Below, in pieces: positions 30,024-39,900 of a DNA stretch of 64,000 nucleotides (position 1 is its first letter; the number at the start of each line of letters is the position of its first letter). Both the position numbers and the translations under genes were made by a program. Location of the stretch: contig NZ_CP054043.1 in assembly GCF_013282725.1 (NCBI RefSeq), forward strand, positions 3,534,001 through 3,598,000, given 5' to 3'. Source of the DNA: Yersinia mollaretii ATCC 43969 (lineage in GTDB: Bacteria; Pseudomonadota; Gammaproteobacteria; Enterobacterales; Enterobacteriaceae). The notes under the pieces were generated by a model, which saw only the letters and a list, made by a program, of their open reading frames with translations, was not told the origin of the DNA and ran no database searches.

Positions 30024-30263
30024 CCTTCAGTCCTTAGCTGAACGATACAGCTATTCATTAATCAGCGGTATTGAGATATAAACGATGGGCGCAACTAAAT
30101 AGAGATGACGATACAATCACTTGTATTAATATAATGAAATGGCTCGCCTGTTGTCTAGCAATCCGTCATCAGCATTAATAACAAGTTGTATAGATTACGT
30201 GCATGGTATTGCATCGAACAGCAGGCTATCCTGAATTCCGGCCACTTTTATAAACTGAAAAAC

Positions 30264-30992
30264 ATGACAAAAATAGTTTTTGTAGAAGACGACCCTGAGG
30301 TCGGAAAACTGATCGCAGCCTATCTTGGCAAGCATGATATTGATGTGTTTATTGAGCCTCGCGGCGACACAGCCCAAGCGGTTATCGAACATCAACAACC
30401 CGATCTGGTGCTACTTGATGTGATGTTGCCCGGTAAAGATGGGATGACACTCTGCCGTGATCTGCGACCCCATTATGACGGCCCGATAGTATTACTGACC
30501 TCGCTGGACAGTGATATGAACCATATCCTCTCCCTCGAGATGGGCGCTAATGACTATATTCTGAAAACGACTCCGCCCGCCGTATTGTTAGCACGATTAC
30601 GTTTACACCTGCGCCAATACCATCAGAAGCAGCCGAAGGAGATCATGAGTCCGCCGCTGACGGGCCATAATGCCATCCATTTTGGCTTACTTTGCATTGA
30701 CCCGGTGAATCGGCAAGTCAATCTCAGCGACGAAGAGATTACCTTATCGACCTCTGATTTTGATTTACTGTGGGAGTTGGCCACCCATGCCGGAATCATC
30801 ATGGATCGCGAAGCGCTACTGAAAAATTTACGGGGCGTCAGTTATGACGGCATGGATCGCAGTATTGATGTGGCTATCTCGCGTCTTCGCCGCAAACTCT
30901 ACGACAACGCCCTCGAGCCATTCCGGATAAAAACAGTGCGCAACAAAGGCTATCTGTTCGCCCCCAATGCCTGGGAGTCCGTGCAGCAATGA
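30264..30992 (+). CDS. rstA: RstA response regulator, OmpR family
   Basis: 242 residues from ATG 30264; an in-frame start 78 bp upstream is not conserved. The receiver domain shows acidic pocket EDD (residues 8-10), phosphoacceptor Asp in LLLDVMLPGKDG and Thr/Lys sites (LLTSLD, LKTTPP). The winged-helix DNA-binding domain ends ISRLRRKLYDN..RIKTVRNKGYLF. In E. coli RstA is turned on by RstB and PhoQP and activates asr. The rstA stop overlaps the rstB start (ATGA). An RstA-box-like site lies upstream of asr, 3.2 kb away. Confidence 0.96.
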   Translation: MTKIVFVEDDPEVGKLIAAYLGKHDIDVFIEPRGDTAQAVIEHQQPDLVLLDVMLPGKDGMTLCRDLRPHYDGPIVLLTSLDSDMNHILSLEMGANDYILKTTPPAVLLARLRLHLRQYHQKQPKEIMSPPLTGHNAIHFGLLCIDPVNRQVNLSDEEITLSTSDFDLLWELATHAGIIMDREALLKNLRGVSYDGMDRSIDVAISRLRRKLYDNALEPFRIKTVRNKGYLFAPNAWESVQQ

Positions 30993-32296
30993 GAAAGCTA
31001 TTTATCCAGTTTTTCTTGCTACTATTCGTCTGCTTTATGGTGATGGCGATGCTGGTTGGGCTGGTCTACAAAGTCACGGCTGAACGTGCGGGTCGCCAGT
31101 CATTGGATGATCTGATGAAAAGCTCACTGTCATTGATGCGCAGTGAGCTGCGCGAGATTCCGCTAAAAGATTGGAACAAAACCATCGCTACATTGGATTT
31201 AAATCTCTCTTTTCAATTGCATATAGAGCCTCTTGATAAGCGAGATCTGGGTGAGCGATTGAATAAGCGTCTACGGGCGGGTGAAATCATTGCTTTGGAT
31301 GATGAATATACCTTCCTGCAACGTATTCCCCGTAGCCATTACGTCCTCGCCGTTGGCCCAGTGCCCTACCTGTTTTATCTGCATCAAATGCGACTGTTGG
31401 ATTTAGCCCTGCTTATCTTGATTGGCATGTCGTTAGCGTTGCCAGTGTTTCTTTGGATGCGGCCTCATTGGAAAGATTTGCTCAAACTGGAGAACGCGGC
31501 CCAACGGCTGGGGGCGGGTTATCTTGACGAACGAACGCATTTTGACCCCACCTCCAGTTTAAGTCGCTTAGGGCTGGCGTTTAACCAAATGGCCGACAAC
31601 ATCAGCAAATTGATTGTCAGCAAAAAAATGCTTATTGACGGCATCGCTCATGAGCTGCGCACGCCACTGGTCCGTTTACGTTATCGTTTGGCGATGAGTG
31701 ATAACCTGACTGAAAGTGAACAACAGGCGTTAAATCACGATATTGGTCAGTTAGAAGCCCTGATTGATGAGCTGTTAACCTATGCTCGTCTGGATCGTCC
31801 GCAAGTCTCCCTGAATCTAGAACCGATAGATTTACCCACGTGGTTAACGGCAAAAGTGATGGATATGCGCATGATTCATCATGAGCGAGAGATCGAGCTT
31901 GATATCCCTCATCGCGGGGACTTTGGGGACGTTGACCTGCGGTTGATGGAGCGTGTATTGGATAATCTAGTCAATAATGCACTCCGTTACTCGACTAAAC
32001 GACTGCGAATTGGATTGTGGTTTGATGGTGACAACGCCTGCTTGCAAGTTGAAGATGATGGGCCGGGCATCCCACTCGAAGAGCGCGCTCGGGTTTTCGA
32101 GCCTTTTGTTCGCCTCGACCCCAGTCGGGATCGTGCGACCGGAGGCTGTGGATTAGGTTTAGCCATTGTTCACTCCATTGCACTGGCGTATCAGGGGAGT
32201 ATCTCCGTCGATGCCAGTTCATTGGGTGGAGCCAGCTTCCGCTTTTGCTGGCCAGTCAAAAACCGTCAGTCGCTGCCCGTCGAGCAAGATGATTAA
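30989..32296 (+). CDS. rstB: RstB sensor histidine kinase
   Basis: 435 residues. Membrane helix 1 is near residues 5-27 (FFLLLFVCFMVMAMLVGLVY), a periplasmic domain of about 110 residues follows, and helix 2 is near 137-155 (LALLILIGMSLALPVFLWM). HAMP follows, then the phosphoacceptor His in DGIAHELRTPLVRLR. The ATPase motifs are NLVNNALRYS (N box), EDDGPGIP (G1) and GGCGLGLAIVHSIA (G2). It partners RstA, with which it overlaps by ATGA. The signal is unknown; acid pH and PhoQP input are reported for E. coli. Confidence 0.96.
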   Translation: MRKLFIQFFLLLFVCFMVMAMLVGLVYKVTAERAGRQSLDDLMKSSLSLMRSELREIPLKDWNKTIATLDLNLSFQLHIEPLDKRDLGERLNKRLRAGEIIALDDEYTFLQRIPRSHYVLAVGPVPYLFYLHQMRLLDLALLILIGMSLALPVFLWMRPHWKDLLKLENAAQRLGAGYLDERTHFDPTSSLSRLGLAFNQMADNISKLIVSKKMLIDGIAHELRTPLVRLRYRLAMSDNLTESEQQALNHDIGQLEALIDELLTYARLDRPQVSLNLEPIDLPTWLTAKVMDMRMIHHEREIELDIPHRGDFGDVDLRLMERVLDNLVNNALRYSTKRLRIGLWFDGDNACLQVEDDGPGIPLEERARVFEPFVRLDPSRDRATGGCGLGLAIVHSIALAYQGSISVDASSLGGASFRFCWPVKNRQSLPVEQDD

Positions 32297-32365
32297 TACG
32301 ATTTGTACCAATAATGTGATTAGCTCTAAAAATACAATTTGCCTATCCGATTGATGGAGTTTTCT

Positions 32366-33847
32366 ATGACCACGGCTTATCAGCACCTGCGTACTACTTT
32401 CACTCGCCTTTCCCGCTTTGAGCATCTGTCGGCGATCGCCGGATGGGATATGCAAACCATGATGCCCCCAAAAGGTAATCTTGCGCGCTCAGAAGCTATG
32501 GCTGAGCTAAATGTGTTGCAACATCAAATCCTAACGACCAAGCAGGTCGGTGAATGGCTGAAGCAGGCTGACCAAGAAGCGCTGAATGATATTGAGCTGG
32601 CCAATTTGCGCGAAATGCGCCGCCATTACAGTAATGCTGTTTTGCTGCCCGAAGCATTGGTCGAGGCAAAATCATTGGCCGGAGCCAAATGCGAACATGC
32701 CTGGCGGCAACAACGTATTGCTAATGATTGGCCCGGTTTTGCAGAAAATCTGCGTGAAGTGGTCAAACTGAGTCGTGAAGAAGCCGCGATTCGTGCTCAG
32801 GCTGCCGGAACATCCGGTTATGACGCCCTGCTAAATTTGTACGAACCGGGGACGAACAGCGCTGATCTGGACCGTATCTTTGGTGATCTCAAACAATGGC
32901 TACCGGCGCTATTGCAAAAAGTGACAGCCAAACAGGCTAGCGAATCCTGTCTGATTCCACAGGGGCCATTTGAGCTGGAAAAACAGCGTCAACTGGGGCT
33001 GAGTGTGATGAAAGTGCTGGGTTTTGACTTTGATGGCGGCCGAGTGGATGTCAGTGTCCACCCATTCTGCGGTGGTGTTCCCCAAGATGTTCGCATCACT
33101 ACCCGTTATAATGAGCAAGAATTCCTCAGCGCACTGATGGGTATTGTGCACGAAACAGGTCATGCCCGTTACGAGCAAAATTTGCCACGTGAATGGTTAG
33201 GGCAACCCATTTCCCATGCGCGTTCAACCGCCATTCATGAGTCTCAAAGCCTACTGTTTGAAATGCAATTAGCCCGCAGTAACGAATTTCTACAAGTGAT
33301 TCGCCCGCTGGTTGTACAGCAATTTGGTGAGCAGCCAGCATTAGCCGAGCAAAATTTCATTGCCTTAAATCAGCGCGTCAAAACCGGTTTTATCCGGGTT
33401 GATGCTGATGAAGTGAGCTATCCAGCTCATGTCATCTTGCGCTATGAAATTGAAAAAGCTCTGATCAGCGGTGAAATCGAAGTGGATGACATTCCTGAGC
33501 TGTGGAATGAGAAAATGCAGCAATACCTCGGGATTAATACGGAAGGTAATTATCGCAACGGCTGTATGCAAGATATCCACTGGACAGATGGGGCTTTTGG
33601 CTACTTCCCGACTTATACATTGGGGGCGATGTATGCAGCACAATTATTCCAAACAGCTCGTGATACGATTCCCGGATTGGATCAGAGTATTGCCAATGGC
33701 GATCTCAGCGCCCTCTTCAACTGGTTGCAACAGAATATCTGGCAACATGGCAGCCGTTACCCAACAGCAGAGTTGATCACCAAAGCCACGGGTGAACCAC
33801 TCAATCCGCGATTTTTCCGCCAACATTTAGAGCGCCGCTATTTGTAA
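32366..33847 (+). CDS. M32 family metallocarboxypeptidase
   Basis: 493 residues from ATG 32366 (MTTAYQHLRTTF); starts further upstream are unlikely. M32 carboxypeptidases are cytoplasmic metal enzymes that remove C-terminal residues broadly, resembling thermostable carboxypeptidase Taq. HEXXH appears as GIVHETGHARYEQN, with the downstream HESQSL helix carrying the third ligand Glu. The HPFCGGVPQDVRITTRY and GCMQDIHWTDGAFGYFPTYTLG blocks are family signatures. It lies 70 bp after rstB in the same orientation; whether it is in the rst operon is not clear. Confidence 0.9.
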   Translation: MTTAYQHLRTTFTRLSRFEHLSAIAGWDMQTMMPPKGNLARSEAMAELNVLQHQILTTKQVGEWLKQADQEALNDIELANLREMRRHYSNAVLLPEALVEAKSLAGAKCEHAWRQQRIANDWPGFAENLREVVKLSREEAAIRAQAAGTSGYDALLNLYEPGTNSADLDRIFGDLKQWLPALLQKVTAKQASESCLIPQGPFELEKQRQLGLSVMKVLGFDFDGGRVDVSVHPFCGGVPQDVRITTRYNEQEFLSALMGIVHETGHARYEQNLPREWLGQPISHARSTAIHESQSLLFEMQLARSNEFLQVIRPLVVQQFGEQPALAEQNFIALNQRVKTGFIRVDADEVSYPAHVILRYEIEKALISGEIEVDDIPELWNEKMQQYLGINTEGNYRNGCMQDIHWTDGAFGYFPTYTLGAMYAAQLFQTARDTIPGLDQSIANGDLSALFNWLQQNIWQHGSRYPTAELITKATGEPLNPRFFRQHLERRYL

Positions 33848-33867
33848 GCGACCCCACTAAAACACGC

Positions 33868-33897
33868 GCCCGACTTCTTCCCCCAAGTCGGGCCTTT
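33868..33897 (+). terminator. Stem-loop terminator after carboxypeptidase gene
   Basis: GCCCGACTT (33868-33876) pairs with AAGTCGGGC (33885-33893), 20 bp after the stop. Only CTTT follows, so it is a modest intrinsic terminator. Confidence 0.65.
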
Positions 33898-34010
33898 CCA
33901 TCCTGAGAAGCATAAATCCCACTTAATTTCAAACGACTATGCTGGGGCATAAGTGTGCTTATTTAAGGGGAAACCATTTGTATGTTGTAACTAAAGTGGT
34001 TGAAAAAGGG

Positions 34011-34175
34011 GCTGACTGAAATTCTTAGCAAAATGTCTCCAGCGGTGAGAACTGGCGGATCGTAAAGACGCCGTCAATCCCTCCCTGGAGGCTCGAGCCG
34101 CGCCGTCCGTGGCTCGGACGCTTTACTCTTCCGACAGCCCTCACCGTTTCAGATCGAGTCATTAGGTTTTTTCAG
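34011..34175. repeat. Long imperfect palindromic intergenic repeat
   Basis: The left part (34030-34070: AAATGTCTCCAGCGGTGAGA, then GGATCGTAAAGACG) is complementary, with gaps, to the right part (34115-34165: GACGCTTTACTC, then CCCTCACCGTTTCAG). The centre is GC-rich (GGAGGCTCGAGCCGCG). It does not look like coding sequence. I recall similar sequences scattered in Yersinia intergenic regions (palindromic elements such as YPAL have been described there); the family name is uncertain. Confidence 0.7.
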
Positions 34176-34205
34176 CAGTCTTCGATTGCTGTTATATCGT
34201 GCCTG

Positions 34206-34219
34206 TACAATCGGTTACA
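34206..34219 (+). promoter_or_regulatory. RstA-box-like site upstream of asr
   Basis: TACAATCGGTTACA matches the reported RstA box TACATNTNGTTACA at 10 of 12 fixed positions, 103-116 bp upstream of the asr start. In E. coli RstA activates asr through such a site at acid pH. Confidence 0.7.
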
Positions 34220-34321
34220 TGCCGAAACCAATGACTCACGGAAGGGATTAGGGATTTCCTCTACTCTTATTTCAACGACCCACCGGGGCCGATATACAGA
34301 CAGAAAACTGAGGAATAAATC

Positions 34322-34597
34322 ATGAAAACAGTATTAGCTCTGATTGTTGCCGCAACCTTGGGTATCTCCTCTGTCGCATTTGCCGCCGACACTGTCGCCC
34401 CACCTGTTGCACCCATGGCGACAACGCCGGCAGCGCATAGCGCCCCAGCTAAAACCGTGCATCACAAGAAAGCTACAAAATCGATGAAAAAAATGGATAA
34501 AGCAGCCCCAATGCAAAAAGCGCAGGCTGCCAAAAAACACCCTAAAAAAGCGGCGCACAGCAAATCTGCCCCGGCCGTTGTACCGGTCGCGAAATAG
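34322..34597 (+). CDS. asr: Acid shock protein Asr
   Basis: 91 residues with a clear signal peptide ([20 protein letters not shown], cleavage after AFA) and a Lys/Ala/Pro/His-rich mature part with repeats such as [15 protein letters not shown] and [14 protein letters not shown]. Asr is an intrinsically disordered, highly basic periplasmic protein induced by acid. ATG 34322 follows GAGGA. A possible RstA box lies upstream and rstAB is nearby. A terminator follows at 34664. Confidence 0.95.
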   Translation: MKTVLALIVAATLGISSVAFAADTVAPPVAPMATTPAAHSAPAKTVHHKKATKSMKKMDKAAPMQKAQAAKKHPKKAAHSKSAPAVVPVAK

Positions 34598-34663
34598 CCC
34601 GGTTTAACTTGGGAAAGCTGAAACTGGCTCTTCGCGATTAAGCTGTAACAGCTGATTCACTCA

Positions 34664-34688
34664 ACACCCGGTTTTCCGGGTGTTTTTT
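34664..34688 (+). terminator. Intrinsic terminator of asr
   Basis: ACACCCGG (34664-34671), a TTTT loop, CCGGGTGT (34676-34683) and then TTTTTT: a textbook terminator 67 bp after the asr stop. Confidence 0.93.
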
Positions 34689-34704
34689 ATCAGGAGTGCT
34701 GATA

Positions 34705-34785
34705 ATGCTGCGCCGTTATTTATTCGAAATCACTTTGGCTACACTGGTGATGTGCGGGCTGATCGCACTATTTTTTTATTTATAG
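34705..34785 (+). CDS. ydgU: Small membrane protein YdgU
   Basis: 26 residues, MLRRYLFEITLATLVMCGLI then ALFFYL, from ATG 34705 with AGGAG upstream. A basic N-terminus followed by one hydrophobic helix fits a single-pass inner-membrane miniprotein. It resembles E. coli YdgU, which is also located between asr and ydgD. It is just after the asr terminator. The function is unknown. Confidence 0.82.
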   Translation: MLRRYLFEITLATLVMCGLIALFFYL

Positions 34786-35020
34786 GGGTTTACGCGTCAA
34801 TTAAGATTGGTGAGCTCATTACGTTTTCAGGCTAATGATAATAAAGCGGCCCATACAGCTCTAAATTATCGGAAAATCAATTACTGACAACATACATCAT
34901 GGCTAATTATGTCTATAGTTAGCGGTAGCAGAACCTATGATTATCAGTTTAATCAGCAAGGTATCAGGTGTTTTGGTAGATAACCCCTTAGTCGGTAAAT
35001 AAAGGCAAGGCTAATAATTT

Positions 35021-35869
35021 ATGCGTTTATCTTCGTTGCTTCTGTTGAGTTTATTACCTCTTTCTATCTCTACAGCGCTAGCCCTGCCCTCAGCGGATAA
35101 GTCAGATGATGACAGCGCTATTGCGGATCAAACCACCCTGTTCTTCGGCAAAGATGATCGCACCGCCATAACGAGCAGTAATCAATGGCCATGGCAAGCC
35201 ATTGGACAAATCGAAACTGCCAGTGGCAACCTTTGTACGGCAACATTAATCTCCCCTCACCTCGCACTCACCGCAGGCCATTGCGTACTGGCCCCACCGG
35301 GTAAGATTGATCCTGCTATTGCCTTGAGATTTATTTCTGATAAAGGCCAATGGAAATATCAAATAACAAAACTGGAAACGCTGGTGGATGCCAAATTAGG
35401 CAAAAAACTCAAACCTGATGGTGACGGCTGGATTGTTCCCCCGGCAGCGGCGGCCTATGATTTTGCACTCATTCGTTTAACGAGCAAGAAGCCGATTCCG
35501 ATTAAGCCATTACCACTGTGGAATGGAACCGCCATTGAATTGACACAAGCGCTTAAACTGGTTGGCCGCAAGATAACTCAGGCAGGTTACCCTCTCGACC
35601 ATCTGGAAACGCTCTACAGCCATGAAGATTGCTTGGTCACTGGCTGGGCGCAGCAGGGCGTACTATCACACCAATGCGACACATTGCCAGGTGATAGCGG
35701 CTCACCACTGATATTAAAAAACGGCGAGGATTGGTCTTTGATTGCGATTCAAAGTTCCGCTCCCGCCGCTAAAGATCGCTATCTTGCTGATAACCGAGCA
35801 TTGGCGGTCACTGCCATTAAAGGCCGATTAAAAACGATCATTGATAAAGCAACCAAAACAGCCAAGTAA
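35021..35869 (+). CDS. ydgD: Trypsin-like serine protease YdgD
   Basis: 282 residues with a Sec signal peptide ([20 protein letters not shown], ending near ALA). The chymotrypsin-fold triad is visible: His in [12 protein letters not shown], Asp in YDFALIRL and Ser in [12 protein letters not shown]. Two cysteines (LCTATLISP and GHC) could form the usual disulfide. It is periplasmic. Place and similarity fit E. coli YdgD, a peptidase with no proven substrate. It follows ydgU with 235 bp between. I see no recognisable regulator site in this gap. Confidence 0.9.
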   Translation: MRLSSLLLLSLLPLSISTALALPSADKSDDDSAIADQTTLFFGKDDRTAITSSNQWPWQAIGQIETASGNLCTATLISPHLALTAGHCVLAPPGKIDPAIALRFISDKGQWKYQITKLETLVDAKLGKKLKPDGDGWIVPPAAAAYDFALIRLTSKKPIPIKPLPLWNGTAIELTQALKLVGRKITQAGYPLDHLETLYSHEDCLVTGWAQQGVLSHQCDTLPGDSGSPLILKNGEDWSLIAIQSSAPAAKDRYLADNRALAVTAIKGRLKTIIDKATKTAK

Positions 35870-35905
35870 ATTGGCTGTGAGTTGACTCAATAATGGCTGC
35901 TCTGA

Positions 35906-36232
35906 TTATTGCCCTTTACTAACAGACTGGGGTGTTTGGTTGAATTTAAAAACAAAAGTCCCCCCTAATGCGGCGGCATATCGACTTAATGTCGTAAGGT
36001 TTGGAGAGATAATGCCTTTCTCCATACGGCTGATATTTTGCTTCTTCAGCCCCGCGCGATGGGCGACCTCTTCTTGTGTCAGATTGCATTGCTGGCGGGC
36101 AGCTTTCAGCTCAGTCATCATGGCTTGCCGAATCTGCAAATCTGTATAGGCCTCATTCACCTGAGGATTTTTTAAAGCAGCGGTCTTAACCTCAGATAAT
36201 GGGATAATGTCAAAATCATCATGTTTTTTCAT
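35906..36232 (-). CDS. XRE-family antitoxin
   Basis: 108 residues. The HTH covers about 42-95 (LKAARQQCNLTQEEVAHRAG, LKKQNISRMEKGIISPNLTT), a Cro/C1-type fold near the C-terminus. The start ATG overlaps the toxin stop (36229-36232, ATGA), the order toxin then antitoxin as in HigBA and related systems. It probably binds the palindrome at 36595 with the toxin. The N-terminal 40 residues likely neutralise the toxin. Confidence 0.88.
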   Translation of the reverse strand: MKKHDDFDIIPLSEVKTAALKNPQVNEAYTDLQIRQAMMTELKAARQQCNLTQEEVAHRAGLKKQNISRMEKGIISPNLTTLSRYAAALGGTFVFKFNQTPQSVSKGQ

Positions 36233-36558
36233 GACTGCAATCTCCGTTTGAGTTCCTTCATACGCTGATAGGCTAACATCAGTGTCCGTTTTGGAATTTT
36301 TTGCGTCTTCTTTTGTAAAAAGTGAATGATATAAACCTGCCGGCCCGCTTGGTGAAAGAAAAAGCCACGACCAATCCCCTCTTTCGCACTCACTCGCAGC
36401 TCTTTTAGGCCTTGCCCAATATCGCGAATCTCCGGCTCCCTCAACTCATGTCCATATGCCTCAAGCTCATCCATAGCTTTAATCAAAGCCGCCTGAATCC
36501 CTGCGGGTAACTTAACCAACTCTCGTTGTGCTAATTTTAACAAACTAATCTCATACAT
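36229..36558 (-). CDS. RelE/HigB-type toxin
   Basis: 109 residues from ATG 36558 (MYEISLLKLAQRELVKL); an in-frame ATG at 36600 sits inside the operator palindrome and has no ribosome site. It has the RelE/ParE-like fold features: an N-terminal helix pair, then basic strands (LKELRVSAKEGIGRGFFFHQ, VYIIHFLQKKTQKIP). This family usually cleaves mRNA on the ribosome. Phage Gp49-like proteins (HigB type) are the closest family. Coupled to the XRE antitoxin by a 4-bp overlap. Confidence 0.88.
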   Translation of the reverse strand: MYEISLLKLAQRELVKLPAGIQAALIKAMDELEAYGHELREPEIRDIGQGLKELRVSAKEGIGRGFFFHQAGRQVYIIHFLQKKTQKIPKRTLMLAYQRMKELKRRLQS

Positions 36559-36594
36559 AAGCAATCCATGCTCCGGAAAAAACTCTAACAAATT

Positions 36595-36618
36595 CACCAT
36601 ATGTAATCAAATATGGTG
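36595..36618. promoter_or_regulatory. Palindromic operator of toxin-antitoxin operon
   Basis: CACCATAT (36595-36602) and ATATGGTG (36611-36618) are an exact inverted repeat with 8 bases between. It lies 37-60 bp upstream of the toxin start, where the antitoxin would bind for autorepression. Confidence 0.78.
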
Positions 36619-36913
36619 ACCTAAAATCAGACAAACTTTGAGCAAGCCGCCAATTTTCCGAAGCAGATATACCTGTCGTTCACGATGCTAAGCAATAACA
36701 CCGCAGCCGTGTGGCACAGTTAATTTGCGGCTCTCGATAGACTTCGCATCAAAGCCGCGAGATTGCATTGATTACATAACAAAAGTAAAAATAGAATATA
36801 TGAATCATATGGATGATGAATTTAATGAAGGGAACGAGCGAGGGGTTTAATGCATAAAAAATCCCGCGTTTAAATCAATAGTGATCCAGACGCGGGAGGG
36901 TATTCATCATCAA
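36619..36913. other. Gap between toxin operon and hrpA
   Basis: About 295 bp. It holds the hrpA terminator (36855-36897) and the promoter region of the toxin-antitoxin operon. I see no gene. Confidence 0.5.
36855..36897 (-). terminator. Intrinsic terminator of hrpA
   Basis: On the minus strand TCCCGCGT (36897-36890) pairs with ACGCGGGA (36869-36862), followed by a T tract (36861-36856), about 20 bp after the hrpA stop. Confidence 0.85.
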
Positions 36914-39900
36914 TCAGACAGAAAGTTGTTCGATCGTTTGTAAAATACGTTTGTCAGAAATGGGATATAACGTCCCTAGCTGCTGGGCAAACAGGCTGAC
37001 ACGCAGTTCTTCAATCATCCAACGCACTTCTTTCACCTCGTCATCCTGCTGGCGTTTTGGTGGCAGCTTATTGAGCCACTGCTGCCACATTTTTTGCACA
37101 TGCTCTATTCGCTGCATTTGTGCACGATCACGATGCGGGTCTATCGCCAGTTTCTCCATCCGACGCTCGATGGCTTGTAGATAGCGCAAGGTATCCGGTA
37201 GACGTTTCCAGCCATTATTGGTCACAAAACCGCGATAAATCAGGCCACCTAGCTGGGCTTTGATGTCCGAAAGCGCCAATGCCTGCGAGATATCTACCCG
37301 CCCTTTCAATCGCTTATTAATGCTGAATACCGTGGTTAGAATCTGTTCAACTTGCTTGGCGATTTCGACGACGGTCTCATTCAGCTCAGCGCGTACTTTT
37401 TCCTGTAGCTGGGCAAAATCGGCCTCCTGCCACACTGGACCACCATACTGGGCGACGAGTTTATCTACGCCACAGGCGATGCAATCATCAATCAGATCCA
37501 TCACTTTGCCATAAGTATTGAAATAGAGTCCGAGCTTGGATTTATTCGGCAATTTCTCATGCAAATACTTAATCGGTGAGGGAATATTCAGCAGCAATAG
37601 CCGCCGAGTCCCCTGCCACATGGCCTGTTGTTGCTGAACTTCAGTATCAAATAAGCGGATCGCGACACTCTCTTTTTCATCCACCAATGCCGGGTAGGCT
37701 TTCACTTCATATCCGCCACGGCGCTGCGTATAACAAACAGGCAGATCGCCAAAGCTCCAGATATGTAAGTCATTTTGTTCAATACCGTCATCGGCAACAG
37801 CGGAGAGTGTTTCCTGTACTTTTGCGTGCAACTGCAACTTCAGGGCCGCGAGATCTTTACCTTCACGAAGTGTCCGATTTTTATCATCCAGCACCCGGAA
37901 GGTCATTTTCAGATGATCTGGCACTTGTTCCCATTGCCAGCTATCACGTGACACTGTCACACCGGTCATGCGCCGTAGCTCGCGCTCCAATGCCTCTAGC
38001 AGGTCAGTTTCCAGTGGCGTGACCCGCGCAAGGAAGGCCTCGGCATAATTGGGGGCCGGGACAAAATTGCGCCGTACCGGCTTGGGCAGTGACTTGATCA
38101 GCGCAATGACCAGTTCACGTCGTATCCCTGGGATCTGCCAATCAAAACCCTGCTCCTGAACTTGATTCAGAATCGGCAACGGAATATGCACGGTCACCCC
38201 ATCAGCATCCGTACCCGGCTCAAATTGGTAGGAGAGCCGCAACTTAAGCGCTCCTTGATACCAAAAATTAGGGTAATCCAGCGGGTTAACTTTGTTCGCG
38301 CCATCTTTGATAAGCATGGTTTTTTCAAAGTTCAAGAGTTCCGGCTGGGTCTGGCTGGCTTTCTTCCACCAATTATCAAAATGGCGGGCAGAAATAACAT
38401 CACGACCGATTCGCTGATCATAGAAGTTAAACAGCGTCTCATCATCCACCAGAATGTCGCGCCGACGGGATTTGTGTTCTAGCTCCTCCACTTCGGCCAG
38501 TAGTTTTAGATTAGCGCGGAAGAAGGTATGACGAGTTTGCCAATCCCCCTCCACCAAGCCGTGGCGAATAAACAACTCACGGCATAGCGGCGGGTCAATC
38601 GGGCCGTAATTGATTTTACGCTCAGTGACGATCGGCAAGCCGAATAAGGTGACTTTCTCGCTGGCCATTACCGCACCCTGCGCCTTCTCCCAATGCGGAT
38701 CGCTGTAATGGTGTTTCACCAAATGCTGGGCTAGGGGTTCAATCCACTCCGGTTCGATGCGGGCAGCAATGCGCCCCCATAGGCGGCTGGTTTCGACCAG
38801 TTCGGCCACCATGCTCCATTTCGGCGGTTTTTTGAATAAACCGGAGCCTGGGAAGATGGCAAATCGCGCATTTCGTGCACCGGTATACTCTTGCTTATCA
38901 ACGTCTTTCTGGCCGATATGGGATAGCAAGCCAGTCAGTATCGCGGTATGAACACTGCGGTAATCCGCCGCAACGCTATTGACCGGGATCCCCAGCTCTT
39001 TCACCACCTGACGCAGTTGAGTGTAAATATCTTGCCATTCGCGTACACGCAGATAGTTCAGGAAGTCGCTACGGCATAATTTGCGAAATTGCGCCGATGA
39101 CAGCTCTTTTTGCTGCTCTTTCAGATAGTCCCATAGATTAACAAAGGCAAGAAAATCAGAGTCTTTATCTGCAAAACGGCGGTGTTTTTCATCCGATGCC
39201 TGCTGCTTATCCATCGGACGTTCGCGGGGATCTTGAATCGATAACGCCGAGGTGATAATCATCAACTCCCGCACGCTACCACTTTTCTGCGCTTCCAAAA
39301 CCATACGCGCCAAACGAGGATCGACCGGCAATTGCGCCAACTGACGGCCTAGCGGAGTGAGCTGCTGATGACCATTTTCGGCGGTTTGTATCGCACCCAG
39401 CTCTTCTAGCAACCGCACACCATCTTGGATATTGCGTTTATCCGGCGCTTCCACAAATGGGAATGCCGCAATATCCCCCAGACCCAGTGAGGTCATTTGT
39501 AGAATCACGGAGGCCAAATTGGTGCGCAAAATTTCCGGATCAGTAAATTCTGGGCGCGAAAGGAAATCCTGCTCCGAATAGAGACGGATACAGATACCAT
39601 CCGATACACGGCCACAGCGGCCTTTGCGCTGATTCGCCGAGGCTTGAGAAACTGGCTCAATCGGCAGTCGCTGCACCTTAGTGCGGAAACTATAGCGGCT
39701 GATGCGGGCTGTACCGGGATCGATAACATACTTGATGCCGGGCACGGTCAGTGAGGTTTCGGCCACGTTAGTTGCCAGCACAATCCGCCGCCCGTGGTGG
39801 GACTGAAACACCCGATTCTGCTCGCTATTTGATAAGCGCGCATAGAGTGGCAGCACTTCGGTGTGGGGCAAGTTTTGCTTGGTGAGCGCATCAGCGGTGT

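Noticed and set aside
30024..30263. PhoP box expected before rstA, as in E. coli
   Set aside because: I found TAAAC and TAAAT half-sites but at the wrong spacing.
37576..38022. 148-codon plus-strand ORF inside hrpA
   Set aside because: hrpA is full length here; the ORF has no recognisable domain.
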